A stretch of DNA of 64,000 nt from Campylorhamphus procurvoides (Eukaryota > Chordata > Aves > Passeriformes > Dendrocolaptidae). How positions within the stretch are numbered: position 1 is the first letter of the stretch; each line of letters begins with the position of its first letter. The notes beneath the pieces are model-generated. The model saw only the letters and a list, made by a program, of their open reading frames with translations, had not been told where the DNA came from and ran no database searches. This document shows, in pieces, positions 1 through 12,049 of the stretch. A program made the translations under genes and the position numbers. The stretch covers positions 124,001 to 188,000 of the forward strand of contig WBMV01004160.1 in the NCBI GenBank assembly GCA_013396655.1, read 5' to 3'.

Positions 1-1259
1 GCAGTTGTTATGTCAGGAAGCAAAAAGGAAGAAAAAGAGGTTAGATTAAAAAAAAAGTAAAAAAGTTTTCCTAATAATTTTATTGAAAGTCCAGAGATTA
101 TATGAAATAGCTATTTTTTTCTCACCCTTCTAACCAGACAACTATCCTAATGTTCTACAAGGTAGCAAGAAAACTATCGATGCCTAAAGGTCTTTCAGAG
201 AGTACATTAAATCAAGTTTATGAATTCCACAGCATGTAATGTCACTCTTCAGTACGGCTGTTAAAGGTCCAATGTAAGGTGCAGATGAGATCAGGGACTA
301 TCTACTTCCCAGAACTGTAAACAGGGGAAAAAAAAAAAGTCTTTTCTGAAGACATTGGAAGAGGTGGTGTTTTTGATGTGATCTGATTTTCAGCAGCTGT
401 GTTGATTCCTTTCCATTATATGTTACCTATAAAAAGAAGAAAGAATTTTTTAGTAGCAATCCCTTTCATAAAGCTGACTCACAGAAATACTGCAGTCAAT
501 TCATATGTTGTGTTATTTTCCACGCACACACCTGAGCAAATAAATTCCTTATCTCATAGGGCATGATGTTCTAGTCTGTAGTCTTAGATTGTTAAAGATA
601 TTGTTAACAGAAAACCAGATTGGAGTTTTGTTAAAAAGAGTAACTCTGGAATAAATGCAATTCAGTCCATTATTACATTTGTGGAAGCCTGCATCAATGA
701 ACTAAATCTTCAAGCATAGTATTTCTAATTGTAATTAGTGTTATTTTTCTGAATAATTGATTTTACTAGTAATAAAAAGCAGTGAATAAAAGTTATTCTC
801 TGATGTGACGGTCATTATATTAAAGGGCATTTATTAAGTATTGTCTAAAATACATGTTTACATGTGCTAAATCATCATCTTATTTGATTTTTTTTCCTTT
901 AAAAGATGAACCAGTGTAAAACAAACCCAAAAGCTACCAGCATAATTTAATGTACAATAATATTACTCTCCTCTGAAAGGGAAAGAGAGCAGCAGCTAAA
1001 TTTAATTCTGATATATCCAGTACTTACCCTTTTGACCTTTAGTTCTAAACCCATTTCTCTGTATGAATTAAGAGGGGAAGGGGTAGGGAAAAGCGAATGG
1101 AAGAGGGACATGAATGGAAAAGTGAAAATGACATGCTGTCTTTCATTTAAAAGAAATTTCAGACTGAAAAATGGTAATAATTCCAAAAATTATCTGATGG
1201 ATGGAATTAAGTCCTCAGGAAAAGAAAAAAAGTGTTTTTCTTAATGCCACTAGACAAAG
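1..1259. other. AT-rich non-coding stretch, nothing recognised
   Basis: No repeat family, RNA gene or convincing exon is visible. Open frames are under 80 codons on both strands and overlap one another (947-1186 minus against 1032-1244 plus), which is how chance frames look. Short A and T runs are the only low-complexity sequence. Confidence 0.6.
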
Positions 1260-1726
1260 CCTTGCTGCTCTTTTAGTGGGTGTGGTTATAGGAGGAGATT
1301 TGCTGGCATGAGACTACAGTGAGCACAGTTTTCGGCAGAGTTAGCTGGTCAGACAAAACTGCAAACTGAGACAACTCCATAAGACACTCAGATGGTATCT
1401 GTGACTCTGTGTCCATCCTTATGCTGGAGAGGCAAAAGAGGAGTGGCTGGGACAAGGCATGCCTTGCCCAGCCCTGCTGCCTGTGGAATGTTGGAGCCAA
1501 ACAAAAAGTTTTAGGAGGAGCTCTGTCCCTTTCCATAAAAGTGATAAACAGCATACTGTGATTCAAAAACTTGATTCCTTTCTGACTGAAAAAAATCAAC
1601 CAAACCCCACACAGCAGATTTTCTTAGCAGGAGTGGTTCACATGCACAGCATGTATGTCCAGCTGTAAGTGTAAAAGGACTACACTTTTAAAGATCGAAA
1701 ATAAAAGCTAAAAAAAAAAAAAAAAA
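1260..1726 (+). pseudogene. Candidate poly(A)-tailed retrocopy of unknown transcript
   Basis: The stretch is richer in G+C than its flanks and ends in an AATAAA hexamer (1700-1705), four bases and then 17 consecutive A (1710-1726). This is the layout of a reverse-transcribed mRNA 3' end. A 69-codon plus-strand frame (1459-1668) stops about 30 bases before the AATAAA, so the order frame, short 3' UTR, poly(A) signal, tail is present. The protein is not recognised and shows no domain. No clear target-site duplication was found: the GAATTTC after the tail has only a loose match near 1150. AATAAA followed by an A run also arises by chance in AT-rich DNA, so this remains a candidate. The 5' limit is a guess based on base composition. 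Confidence 0.22.
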
Positions 1727-4471
1727 GAATTTCTTGGATGTGTTTATTGTCCTATATATGTATGGTGGTGATATCAAATAAATTGAAAACCACTAAAGTT
1801 TATATCTAAAAGGAGGTGTATATGGAATAACACCAAGTTAAAGCTGTTCTAAAAAGAACAGTAATTTATTTCCTGGCCTTTATATGTTTTACATTCCACC
1901 TCTTGATCTTGCACTCACAATAGTTTTGTTCGTACTTTCTTTGCATTTCATTTTCTTGGTGCTTTTAAAGGAACTGGAGACATGAAAGGCGAAATAGCTG
2001 TAACAGTTTATTATGGGAGAAATATATCGGTTATTTTTTGTGAATGAAATTTATCCATTATATATTACAGTGGAAGATGATTCACAGTCCTGTACCGTGG
2101 ATATCTAAGGGTAAATCCAGAGTATAACCAAAGGTATAATAGAACAAAGCCTTGGAGATTATTTTTACATTAAAATTAAAATGTACTATGTAAAAATAAA
2201 ATAAGCACACTTCATTTTCATTTCTTAACAAAAGTATATCAAAGATTGCATTAAGAAAGTTCTTTGTGTCATTAAATCTCTGTAAGTTTCTTTTCTGAAA
2301 AAAAAAAGAGATTTACAGACCAGAAAAAATGTATAGTCCCTAAATTTATAGTTTTCAGTAAGTCCAAACATTTTATCATGGAAGATCAGGAACCCTATAA
2401 ATGTATTAGAACATTTTAAGAAAATGAAATAATATCATGTAGACATTATGTTTGGAATTTTTTATTCAAAACTGCTTCATTAAACTTATGAAAAGCTGAT
2501 ACCGAGGAGAAAATGAAGATGAAAACATAACAATGGCCACTTGAGCTGTGTGAAATCTCCCAAATTTTGAGATAAATGATAAAAAAAAAGGAAGCAGCAA
2601 ATTTTCAACATTTTGGGTGACCTTCCCAGCCAGTAGTTTCTTGTATTATTTGAAATTCCAAATAGTCTAATGAGTCTTGAATTATATATTTTTATTACCA
2701 TACATTTTGAACAGTCATATTGTTGGCAAGTGTTAAAGTAAATAAAAACTATGTACAGGTTTTTCAACACATGACAATACACTTTTTTGGCCTTTCTGCT
2801 TTGTTTCACTAGCATTTTTAGGAAGCTATTTTAGGACTCTACTGAATTTAAATTATGGCAACTGTGCTACTTAGCCAGGTGTCTTAATGCATTACAGACA
2901 CATTAACCATGCTGGGTGCAAACAGTGAGTTCATGAAAGTAGAGAGCCAAGCAGAGTAAAGAAATTTTATAAAGAAAATTAGTTTTGTGGACTGAGCAAT
3001 TATTAAGTACTCAAAACATTAGTTGAAATGTATAGGATATCATACTTCACTTTTCCTAATGCTAGTATATCTTCTATTTCACTGCAAAACTTTGATGAAT
3101 TAATATAAGGTTTTAGATTTTTAAAAGCAATAACAGGTGTAATACGAGTACTCTTTAGTATCTAAGAGATGTTCATTTATCCCATGAAATTTTGATGTTC
3201 AACATCTTATTAACTGTCAGAATAACCTGTGATAGCATAAGAATTTTCGTTTCTCTAAATCATGTAAAGTGGGAATGAGTTCTATATTAAGCTACATTGG
3301 TCAAGATAATGTGTGAATTTGTTTGTGAAGATCTTATTCATTGTGGTCTAAGGAAGTGTGCTGAAATCAACAGAATTTAACGTGACACAGGTGGAAAGCT
3401 GAATGCAAAACATCTTTTATCACCTGAGTTTTTATAATAGGAATCCTTGGTTTTTATTAATAGATCAGCCAAAGCTGTAAGAAAGATTGTAGTATCATGA
3501 ATATTCATAGGAAGAATAAATCAGTGTCATTGTCAAAACTGTTGTTAATGAGCTGCTCAAAGAGCTGCACAGGGTTGTACAGTTTTTTCAGAGTCTTTAA
3601 AAAATCTTATTCTCTTATTATGTCTTGTCAGTTGTAGTACAGTATGACATACACAAGCTGATATGAAAGCCTAGAAGGATTTGCAAATTCTTTGATATTT
3701 AGCAATATAAATGCAGTTTCAGCATCTGAAAATGTGAAAAAAGCTTACCCTAAATCAAAAATCCAAATCAGACCATACACAATCACCAATAGTTTCTTCC
3801 TAAATCTGTTTCCTAGGAAACTACTTGATCACGATAGAACTAATTTACAATGTAGAAGGGAATAACAACTTGCAGCATCTCCATGCTAAAATTTGTGACA
3901 AAGGTTTCTGCATCAATGGTAGCACGTTGCAATATGCACTGATCAGTGATACTTAAAAAATTACTGTCTTAAGCCTTAATATTTTTTTCTTAGCTTTATT
4001 TATTTTTGTTTATATTATTTCTTCCCTGAAATATTTTTTCTAATTGATGCACAGTGTGAAAAACACATACTGAAATTGTGTCTTATTACACTAAATACCA
4101 CTATAGTTTAGGAACTGTATTTTACTTGGTGGTGGAAATTCTAGAGAAAAAACAGGAAGAAAAAGTGGAGAAAGCTTTTGGTTTCATGAATAGGAACTAA
4201 AGTCATCATGGGATTCATCTCATCTACCTCTGACTCTATAAAATTCATGTGTCTGGGAGTTACTTTCTCATGAGCCTTGAAATAAACAAACAAACAAGTG
4301 GAAACTGGGATGATCTCCACGAGGTGCTTTTCTAGTGTGAAGTGAAAAGCAGCAAACCAGTACTGTGTGCATACACTTAGGTACATATCTTCCAAGGAAG
4401 AAAAGAACCCTAGGTACAGAAGTCTCTAAAGAGCTGCCAATACTGTAAACCAAAACATAAACTCATTACAA
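1727..4471. other. AT-rich non-coding stretch, nothing recognised
   Basis: No interspersed repeat, RNA or exon is recognisable on either strand. The longest frame is 109 codons (2486-2815 minus), resembles no family known to me and lacks a domain signature. The stretch has TATA-like and homopolymer runs typical of bird intergenic DNA. Confidence 0.6.
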
Positions 4472-4534
4472 TTCAGTATTGAAAAAAAGTTTTTGGAAAG
4501 CTTTCAGTATTGAAAAAAAAGTTTTTGGAAAGCT
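4472..4534 (+). repeat. Two-copy tandem duplication, 31-bp period
   Basis: The unit beginning TTCAGTATTG and ending TTTTTGGAAAGCT occurs twice in a row (4472-4502 and 4503-4534). The copies are identical except that the A run is 7 long in the first and 8 in the second. Near identity implies a recent local duplication, or replication slippage across the A/T tract. Confidence 0.9.
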
Positions 4535-4636
4535 GAAAGGTAGTTAATTCTCACAGGTTACTTGACACTTCCAAGGCTAATCTCCTCATCTTTAAATTCA
4601 GGATTCCTACTTCAGTGAATCATCTGAAATTTATTT

Positions 4637-4697
4637 AAAAAAAAACAACAAACCAAAAACAAGAAAAAAAACCCAAAAAACAAAACACAAAAAAAAC
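4637..4697 (+). repeat. A-rich low-complexity tract with interspersed C
   Basis: About 60 bases consist almost entirely of A runs broken by single or double C (AAAAAC, AACAAACC, AAACCC). The composition is the same as the tract at 17,712-17,778. There is no clear source element. It could be a decayed poly(A) tail or simple-sequence growth. Confidence 0.8.
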
Positions 4698-6299
4698 CCT
4701 CCAACGAACCCTTTCCTGCAGGGGTTGTTAATTTCAGTAACATGGAGTGAAACCTATTGTGTTGCTGGTCAATAATTTTCTGATTGCAGGGCTAAGAAAT
4801 AGGGCCACCTGACTGTGCCACATAAATGATAGGTAAATGTGGTTCAATTTGAGACTAAGGCAATTTGGAACTATTCCACCTTCAGTTGTTTGGGTTTAAT
4901 TTCTACTGATTCCTTTAGAAATGGCACCTTGAACTGTGATGAAGTGAGTAGTTGCTATCAGAAGTGCATGAATATAAAAAGAAGAATTATTTGTTCTTCT
5001 GAGGATTTGCCAGTAGTAGTCTATCAAGATTTAGTTCCGATAGTCCATCCTGAAACATGCTGAGCACACAGACTATGAACTAGAATATCACTTAATACAA
5101 TTTTAAAGTGTAGAGCCATAAAAGAGAGCTGAATACAGGTGATTGGCTGAAATGCCCAGCACTCACAAGTTGGCCTCACTGCACTTGTCAAAGTTGGGGA
5201 AGATGGACATATTGCAGGACAGAGATGTAGTAAGAAATAACTGAGATACAATCCCAGTGAGAAAGATTTTGGCTTTGCTTTTAAAACCCATGCAGTCGAA
5301 ACAGTAGTTTCTGCTTTCTAGCTTTTGCTAGGGAAAATGGAGAAAATCACGGCATTTGTGCCATTGTATGATGTCTTCGCTCCCATGGGTATGACTTCAT
5401 CTTTTGCAAAGTTATGGTGAGAGCTGTGTGATAATATTTGCATTCAGATCAAAGCTGCCACATTTTTTCACTTGTCTCCAGTACCACTTAGGGACAAACA
5501 ATTCTGGCATATTGCCAGACATATTTTTGCTTTAATTCTCAGACACTGAAAGCAGTTCTTGCAATCTCTGAATGAAGACCCTATGGCTTGTGAGTGGCAG
5601 CTATGCTTGAAAGTTTCCCAACTTTTGTCCTTGAACTGGTATTTTAACAAAAATCCAAAGTTCATTTTTCTGGATTTATTTTGCTAACACTTGCCAGCAT
5701 TGCAACATTTACCAATTTACTTGCTTTGGATAATCTGACCCAAAAGGCCTGCCTGAAACTGCAGAGGAGGAGATGTCTTCAACTGCAGTGAGGTGAGCCT
5801 GCAGCTCATCCCATGGAGTCTACTCTTCACCACACACACACTGTACGTGGGTCCTGTAGTTTCTTCCAGGCACAGTGAACAAGCTTTGCAAGACTCCATC
5901 CTGTCTCCATCCTGTTTCTGTGCCTAAATAAGGTGGAAAGAATCAGTCTTTTCTTGACTTGCCATGTGTTGACCACTGGGTAACTCATTTCAGTAAGAAG
6001 TACCTCCAATGGTACCTCTTCTTTTCACTGTTCTCTGACAAAAACCCTTTTGAATACTGTTTTCAGGATACCTGGACACCTAATCTAGCTACAGGCAGAT
6101 GCAGTGTTTGTTTGTTTTCCTCTTTAGTTTTGATCAGTTAATTGCCTCTACCGTGCTCTGTAGGTGTAAAAGGGGTTGGTCCCTGCCTAAAAGTTTACAC
6201 TTAATTTCAGGTGCAAATGACACCACACAATGCCCTGAACTTAAAACACCTGATGTGCACAGCAGCGAAGAGCTTAACAGGCTGATTTTCTAAAGCACA
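4698..6299. other. Non-coding stretch, nothing recognised
   Basis: Several overlapping frames of 60-75 codons lie on both strands between 4.8 and 6.3 kb, but none has domain character and no splice-site-bounded exon stands out. No repeat family is recognised. Confidence 0.55.
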
Positions 6300-6480
6300 C
6301 TATTACAAATTTGTAAGTGCTTTCCATCTGCATTTTCAAGAATGTTATAATGAGTAGACATTGCCTGAATAATTAAATGCAATCTATTTCCACGAAATTA
6401 TATCTGTCATATAATAGACCTAATAATTAAATAATTGGAGCTGGAAACTAGATAGTTATGGCACGTAAAAGAAAAAGAAA
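6300..6480. promoter_or_regulatory. Candidate conserved non-coding element, homeodomain-like sites
   Basis: About 180 bases carry repeated TAAT/ATTA cores (GAATAATTAAATGC, CCTAATAATTAAATAATTGG) in mixed sequence without homopolymer runs, ending in GGAGCTGGAAAC. This texture is common in deeply conserved vertebrate enhancers. Conservation itself cannot be judged from one sequence, so this is an inference from appearance only. Confidence 0.2.
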
Positions 6481-8179
6481 TGCAGCATTCAGTAATAAAA
6501 TGGAAGTGAATTTCAAGAACTATTATTCAGACTTAGGACATTAACAAAGTGAGATGATTATGCAAAAATGTAATTCTGGACTTCTAAGGTTCCTTCCACA
6601 AGAAAATATCTTCCACAAGATGTCTTCTCTTTGACATGTGTTGCCACTCACAATATTCCCTGGCAGATGCCACTGTTTGTGTTTTTACTACTATTAAAAT
6701 GGCCAAAGCTCACAAAAAAAATGCAGTCAGAATTAATAACAAAAGCTTTATATATTCTTTTCCTGGTTATTTCAGCCAATAGATGCAGGTGCATGAACAA
6801 CCATTTCTATATATTTAAAACTTTCAGTGAAAAGGGAATTATTTAGGGTGGCTCTTAAACACTTAACAAGGAATGATATAAAGGGCTTATAAAAGAAGCT
6901 GTGAACTGAAGATCAGATCAACAGCTTGATGACAAAACCTTGTGGTATCCTTCTTCTTTAGAAATGTACTGTATTGACAAGGGTGGAAGGATTATGTGTG
7001 GACACCAGAAGTTGTGCTTGTCATAGAATATGATATAGGTGGACTAGCATTAATACCTTACTATTGATGAGTTTTGAATCATTGTATACTAACATTTAAG
7101 TGGGACACAATACTTTTCTTTCATTGTATTGCTTTTTTTTTTCTTTTTAATCCAAGATACACAAAACACTAGAAACAGATCTATTTTTAAAGTGTTAGTA
7201 TGTTAACAGAGTAGTTGATTCTAATACTTTTTCATCACTAGTTTTAATTTCTATGATACATGTATACCACAGATCAAATACCATTTTATGAAAATAATTA
7301 TGTATAGAAAAACAAAATATTAAAAAGCACACAAGTTTTGAGCTTGAAGGAATAGTCCTTTACTCATATTTTCTACATGTATTTTGAACATCACATTTAA
7401 TTCCAAGGCTAATGTACACACAAAGAACAAATTTCACCAGATTAAATTGCACTTTCAGTGTCATGACTCAGTATTGTTAAAAACTTCTCTTCACCTCACC
7501 TAAGACTTCAAGAATATTTTTGTTGATATTGCACTAGAAAAAAAAAAAGATACTATTTTAAAATAACATAATGACACCATCAGCTTTGGAAAATGGATGG
7601 AAAATTGAAATTTTGAAAATAAATTTGTGCAAAATTTTTAATTAAAAATGTTTGTTTTTATTGAATTTGTCTAAATATAACCGTTACAAAGTTTAATCTC
7701 TAATTCAATTCCAAAATTCTGTCTCTTTTGGAGCAGAACTAGACTTTCTGCTTATTGACAAAATGGTCAGGCACTTTCCACAACTTGAAATTACTTTAAT
7801 GCTGTATCACTCATCAATATGAATCATAAATGTGCATAGAAGATTTCTTAATTTTCCAAGTATTTTCTTTGCTTTTTTTCCTGTAACATTAGTGCATTCC
7901 AGCAGTAAATGTAATTGATTAATAATATTCTTTTCTGATTACCAAGTTGAAAATGTGCTCTTAAGAACTTTGCAATTATTTCATACTTTCCTCCCCCCCG
8001 GTCAGGTGCAGTGAACTGCATACTTTGCAAGAAATGAAAAAAAAAAAAAAAGGTCAGTTTTCACCTCATTAATTTTCAAATAATTTTCAACATCGTATGT
8101 ATTGGTAAGATAGGAAAAATGTGCTATATATCAAATTAGTCAGTAGATGCCAAGTGATGCCCCCCTCGCCCCCAGCCCA
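6481..8179. other. AT-rich non-coding stretch with a poly(A) run
   Basis: Nothing is recognised apart from a run of 15 A at 8037-8051 and a short C run before it (about 7992-7999). No poly(A) signal precedes the A run at a useful distance, so a retrocopy tail is not supported. Open frames stay at or below 71 codons. Confidence 0.55.
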
Positions 8180-8285
8180 TATGCTTGCTTGCTGCGCAGA
8201 TTGTGATTAAATAAAGAACAGAGCCCCATTGTAAATAGGCAAAGCTGCGAGTTTAGTTTTGTCGAATCATCACATCTTTTGTGCT
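8180..8285. promoter_or_regulatory. Candidate conserved non-coding element with retained CpGs
   Basis: The block has balanced composition and keeps several CpG dinucleotides (GCTGCGCAG, GCTGCGAG, TTGTCGAATC) inside AT-rich flanks where CpG is scarce. It includes TTGTGATTAAATAAAG and GAATCATCACATC. Retained CpGs and a lack of simple sequence suggest selection, but this is inference; alignment would decide. Confidence 0.25.
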
Positions 8286-10024
8286 TCTGATTTTTCATAC
8301 ATACCTTCCCCATTCCTCTCTATTAAATGGTTAACTTCCCAAAGACAAATTCCTTGGGAGGTTGTGTGGCTAAGTTACTATTCACACTGGCCTGTTCCAA
8401 TAGCAGAACTGTGAGGGAAGGGTGACTTCTTTCCTCTGCTTTGCAGTTATGTATTCAAACTTTTCAGGGAATTAGCTAATTATTTCACATGTTCTCACTT
8501 TCCTCTTCTTTTGAAGACTTCCTTGATACTAAGTTTAACAGTTTGTCCTTAGCTAATGTATGTGCAATCCACATTTTCAGTTCAGGTATTAAAATTTTAA
8601 GAGCTCATTTGAGACTTCTTCTTAACACAGTGAGTTTCTATCTTGCCATTTACTTATATGAAGCACATGTGGTCACAGATGATCCTGTGATAGAATAATT
8701 ATCCCACATTTAACAGCTTATATAACCTTGCATTCATCAATTCAGGGTAAGGCTATTTTTATTCAAATCAGTATTTTGCTAGGGCTAGCACATCATATAA
8801 GGTTATTCTAGTTAAAGCAACAATAGAATACCACAGGCCAGCTAAAACATACTGGAGAGGTAAAAAATGTTAAATGAGATCAATGAAATGGTCTATCACT
8901 GTTGCATTCTATTATGACATTCAGAGCCAGTCTTAGAAAACCTGGAGAGAAACTTTCTTTTCCTTCCCCAAGAAAGCTTAGTTGTTAGCTTAAGTAATTC
9001 ATTAATATTATTTTCTGTTGGCATGTCATATAAGTAATTTTTAAGCAGTTTTTACTACTAAAACTGACAGAAATTTCTCCTTGCAAACGGAGAATATGAT
9101 CTGATTCAATTATCTGATTCAAATAAAGAGGTATACTACAGTTTTTAGCAGGCCTTCCACTCAACTGTATTGACAAGATGTCCAGAACAAGCTGAAATGA
9201 TTGCATTTGAAATTGGAAAAAAAAAACAAAGGAGCAAAGTTTAATAATAATCCTGCCTAATATGTTTGAGAGAACATTTCAAGATCTGAACATGCAAGGC
9301 ATGATTAATCACTGCCCAGAGAAAATCATTCTGTCATAAGACAGAAAAAACCCTTCATTACTATGCAAAACCTTTTGGCATGTTTGTAGAGAAGCAAGGA
9401 GAAGACTATGGATCGTCAGTGGACTCTGAAATCTCCCACACAGAATGTTTCATTTACACACTTTACTCTGCCCATTCTAAATGGTACATTTTCAAGGACT
9501 AAACTAATCTCTCAATTCACTTTATTATCTGATCACAAAACCCAAGAGAAGAGTTTAGCTTTCCCATGAGGATGTGATCTCAGAATCTTCTCTGAATTTA
9601 CAATACATGTTCATCCTCAGTTGTTCTGCCATAAAAGACAAATATAGCTCTACAGAGAAAATTGCTTAACGTAACAGCCTTAGAGAAGAAATATGGTTTG
9701 ATAAATGCAGAAAAGTGTTTGAAGAAGAGACAAAAATAGAAGCTTGGAATTGCAGAGGACAGTAAGTAAAACGACAGCATAAAAATATTTAAATTAATAG
9801 AAATTTTCAGTGTTGGTCTCCAGTATGCCCATCACAAGGAAATGTTCCTCACAAGCACATTCTTGTGAAATACAGAACGAGGATTTAAACAGCTCCTTAG
9901 TATTAGCATGTGGGAGCACAGAATTATACCAAGTGGAAAAAGCAGAATGAAGAGGATTGTTGAGATCAAAGGCTAAAGGAGAACCACAGACAAAGAGCTA
10001 TCTCAGACTGGAAAGAAGAAGGCA
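8286..10024. other. Non-coding stretch, nothing recognised
   Basis: No repeat family or exon is visible. Frames of 60-73 codons occur on both strands without domain features. The sequence just before the LTR (about 9,900-10,020) is purine-rich but not repetitive. Confidence 0.55.
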
Positions 10025-10430
10025 TTGCTTTGTTGAGCTGTTATAAGTTCCCGGTTTTATATGGGTTTATATACCGGTAAATGTAAAAGTTAAATATTCT
10101 TGTATTATACAAAATAGATTCTCTTGCTACCCTCATGTCCTCCTCCTCCACTGGTTGGCTGAGAAATGCTGCTGTGTAGTTTTCCCATATATGGTTATCT
10201 CCTCCCCTGAGTCCATTGTTTGATTATGTTTCTACCCATTATTCCTTATTTGTAAAAGGATTTGCATGCTTCTCCCCAGTTCAGCCCAAGTTCCAGAACA
10301 TTCCCTACCAACCCTATAAAAGTCTGATGCACCTCTCAATAAAGGCCATTCTTGCTTCACCCCTTGCAGGGTGAGCTGCTCCTTCTTTACCTGTTAGGGT
10401 CTTGACATCGGCAGGCCTGCATAAGGCAGG
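10025..10430 (+). mobile_element. Solo endogenous-retrovirus LTR, alpharetrovirus-like layout
   Basis: A TATA box (10315-10321, preceded by CCC) is followed after 16 bases by AATAAA (10338-10343) and then GGCCATTCTTGCTTCACC. In avian leukosis-type LTRs the poly(A) signal likewise lies between the TATA box and the R region and runs into a GCCATT motif. An upstream U3-like part contains CCAAT-like and TTTGCAT elements. The 3' part ends in a CCTGC/GCAGG inverted pair (10416-10430), reminiscent of the U5 end. Boundaries are uncertain: TGTTATAAG at 10039 is a plausible start and TTGACA near 10412 a plausible end. AAGGCA occurs at both flanks (10019-10024 and 10423-10428) and could be a 6-bp target duplication, though the element would then lack TG…CA ends. 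No primer-binding site, gag, pol or env follows, and no second LTR is seen, so a solo LTR is likely. Confidence 0.7.
10315..10343 (+). promoter_or_regulatory. LTR core promoter and poly(A) signal
   Basis: TATAAAA at 10315-10321 would place initiation near 10345. The AATAAA at 10338-10343 then lies just upstream of the start, so only the 3' copy of a complete provirus would carry it in the transcript. The downstream stretch CACCCCTTGCAGGGTGAGC contains a short inverted repeat (CACCC…GGGTG) that could form a hairpin in R. Confidence 0.6.
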
Positions 10431-12049
10431 TAAAAAATAGCATCAGAAAGCATATTGCTTCCCCACAGCTGTTTTTAGGGTTTTCTGTGTCTCCAAGATC
10501 TGCAACTGCCACATGTATCTGCGAGGACAGAATCTGCAGAGAGCTGGACAGCATCCTCCCACACCCAGCTCCCAGATTTTCTGTAAATATTCCTCACACA
10601 ACCTCCGCTGGCACTGAGCACCTCTTCTAGCGTGGCTGACACTTCTAAAGGTTTTCTCCTTTTTGTTCTAGTCATGTGAATTGATTGCACAACTCAAGAT
10701 GATTTTGGTCTAGTACATGCTCAGAATTTCTCTTCTGCCTAAGATCAGGCCCATGGAGAGGCAGCCTGCAGTGATGTAAATGTGGTGATGAATTTGTCAC
10801 ATAAGCACTGAAAGTCCCTTCTCTCTACGTCAAATATACACGTCTTTAAAATCAAACGTTAGAAAGAAAAAATAAAAAGGTGGAAGGATATGGGATTTAA
10901 ACAATATAGCAATAGTTTCAATAATTTTAAGGAGGTTACTGGGCCATTTTAAAGCTCTTTAATGTCTCAGTTCCCTTTCAGTTTCATCCATTTCATTGTT
11001 TACTGATAGGTCAAACAAGCACAGCTCGGGTCTAATCTAAAAGGGAGGTTATCTGAACTTCAGTCCCTGCTGTCTCTAAAGTAAGGAGGTGATACGGAAA
11101 ACATGAGAAGTCAGATTCTATTCAGATGAAAATTAAAGTCCATTTACTGATGAGACTGAAAGAAACAGCTGACTGCAGGTATTCTTTCCCTTACAGCCAT
11201 GGATGACCAAATGAAATTGTACTGATTTATGCATCTGAGATATTGTCATACACAATAAATGCCTACGTAAAGTAACTGCACTATGAAAAAATCTTTAACT
11301 GCTGTTCTCCATGGCTGCAAATGCAGAGAATATGAAAATGAATAGCTCTTATTAGAGTTTCAACTTTGAAAGTCCAGTGATGCCATGAACTTCATGGCAT
11401 AAATTAAGTCAGTGAATAAATAAAATATAAAGTCAGTGAAGTTGAAAAGTCAATTGTTCATCTTGCATAAAGCAGCAGAGCTCTACAAAAAATTATCCAA
11501 GCTCTGTCAAATTGCACCATTCGTATAGCAAGGTAACAAGTAGAACTGTGTGTGGCATCATTTTTCCCAGTCTACTTGCAATTCATATTTGAACCTGGAG
11601 ATTTGAACCTGTGAGTGTCTATACACTGGTTGTTGAATGTCTTGTGAGCTCAGTTTACTGATGTTTTCACTTAAACAGGAAATAGTTTAGGTTTTTCCTT
11701 GTTAATATTGTCTTAAAATTACCAGAAATCCTGATCATGCCTTATAACTTCCTTGTTAGTAAAGGATTATTGGAGAAGGAATTTCTTTGTATATCCTGTC
11801 TTTTGAGAAAGTCAGTTCATTTTTTGATGCAGGCCTTCTGAGAGGCTACATGGCCCAATGGGGATCTTTGAGCCTCAGTTCCCACATCTGCAAAGCACTA
11901 TTCTACCCAAATGTGTGAGCTTGCTACACTCAAAATGGTGATGCATTCAGATACTCCACTGATGAAAAGCACATACATAACATTTTTGTATTTTCCAATC
12001 TATGATTTTCCTTCTTTAAAGAACATTGTAAATTTATTTTTAATTTCCA
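10431..12049. other. Non-coding stretch, one GC-richer patch and a short palindrome
   Basis: Directly after the LTR, 10,475-10,690 is GC-richer with a 71-codon minus-strand frame that has no recognisable domain. It could be unassigned repeat sequence or chance. The rest is AT-rich with no identified element, apart from the palindrome at 11,380 listed separately. Confidence 0.5.
11380..11400. repeat. Near-perfect palindrome, 10-bp arms
   Basis: ATGCCATGAA and TTCATGGCAT are exact reverse complements separated by a single C. About 25-30 bases further on, AAGTCAGTGAA appears twice (near 11,406 and 11,431). The palindrome could form a cruciform or bind a dimeric factor, but it may be chance. Confidence 0.75.

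Noticed and set aside
8037..8051. A15 run as a retrocopy tail
   Set aside because: No AATAAA-type signal at the proper distance upstream and no gene-like sequence before it.
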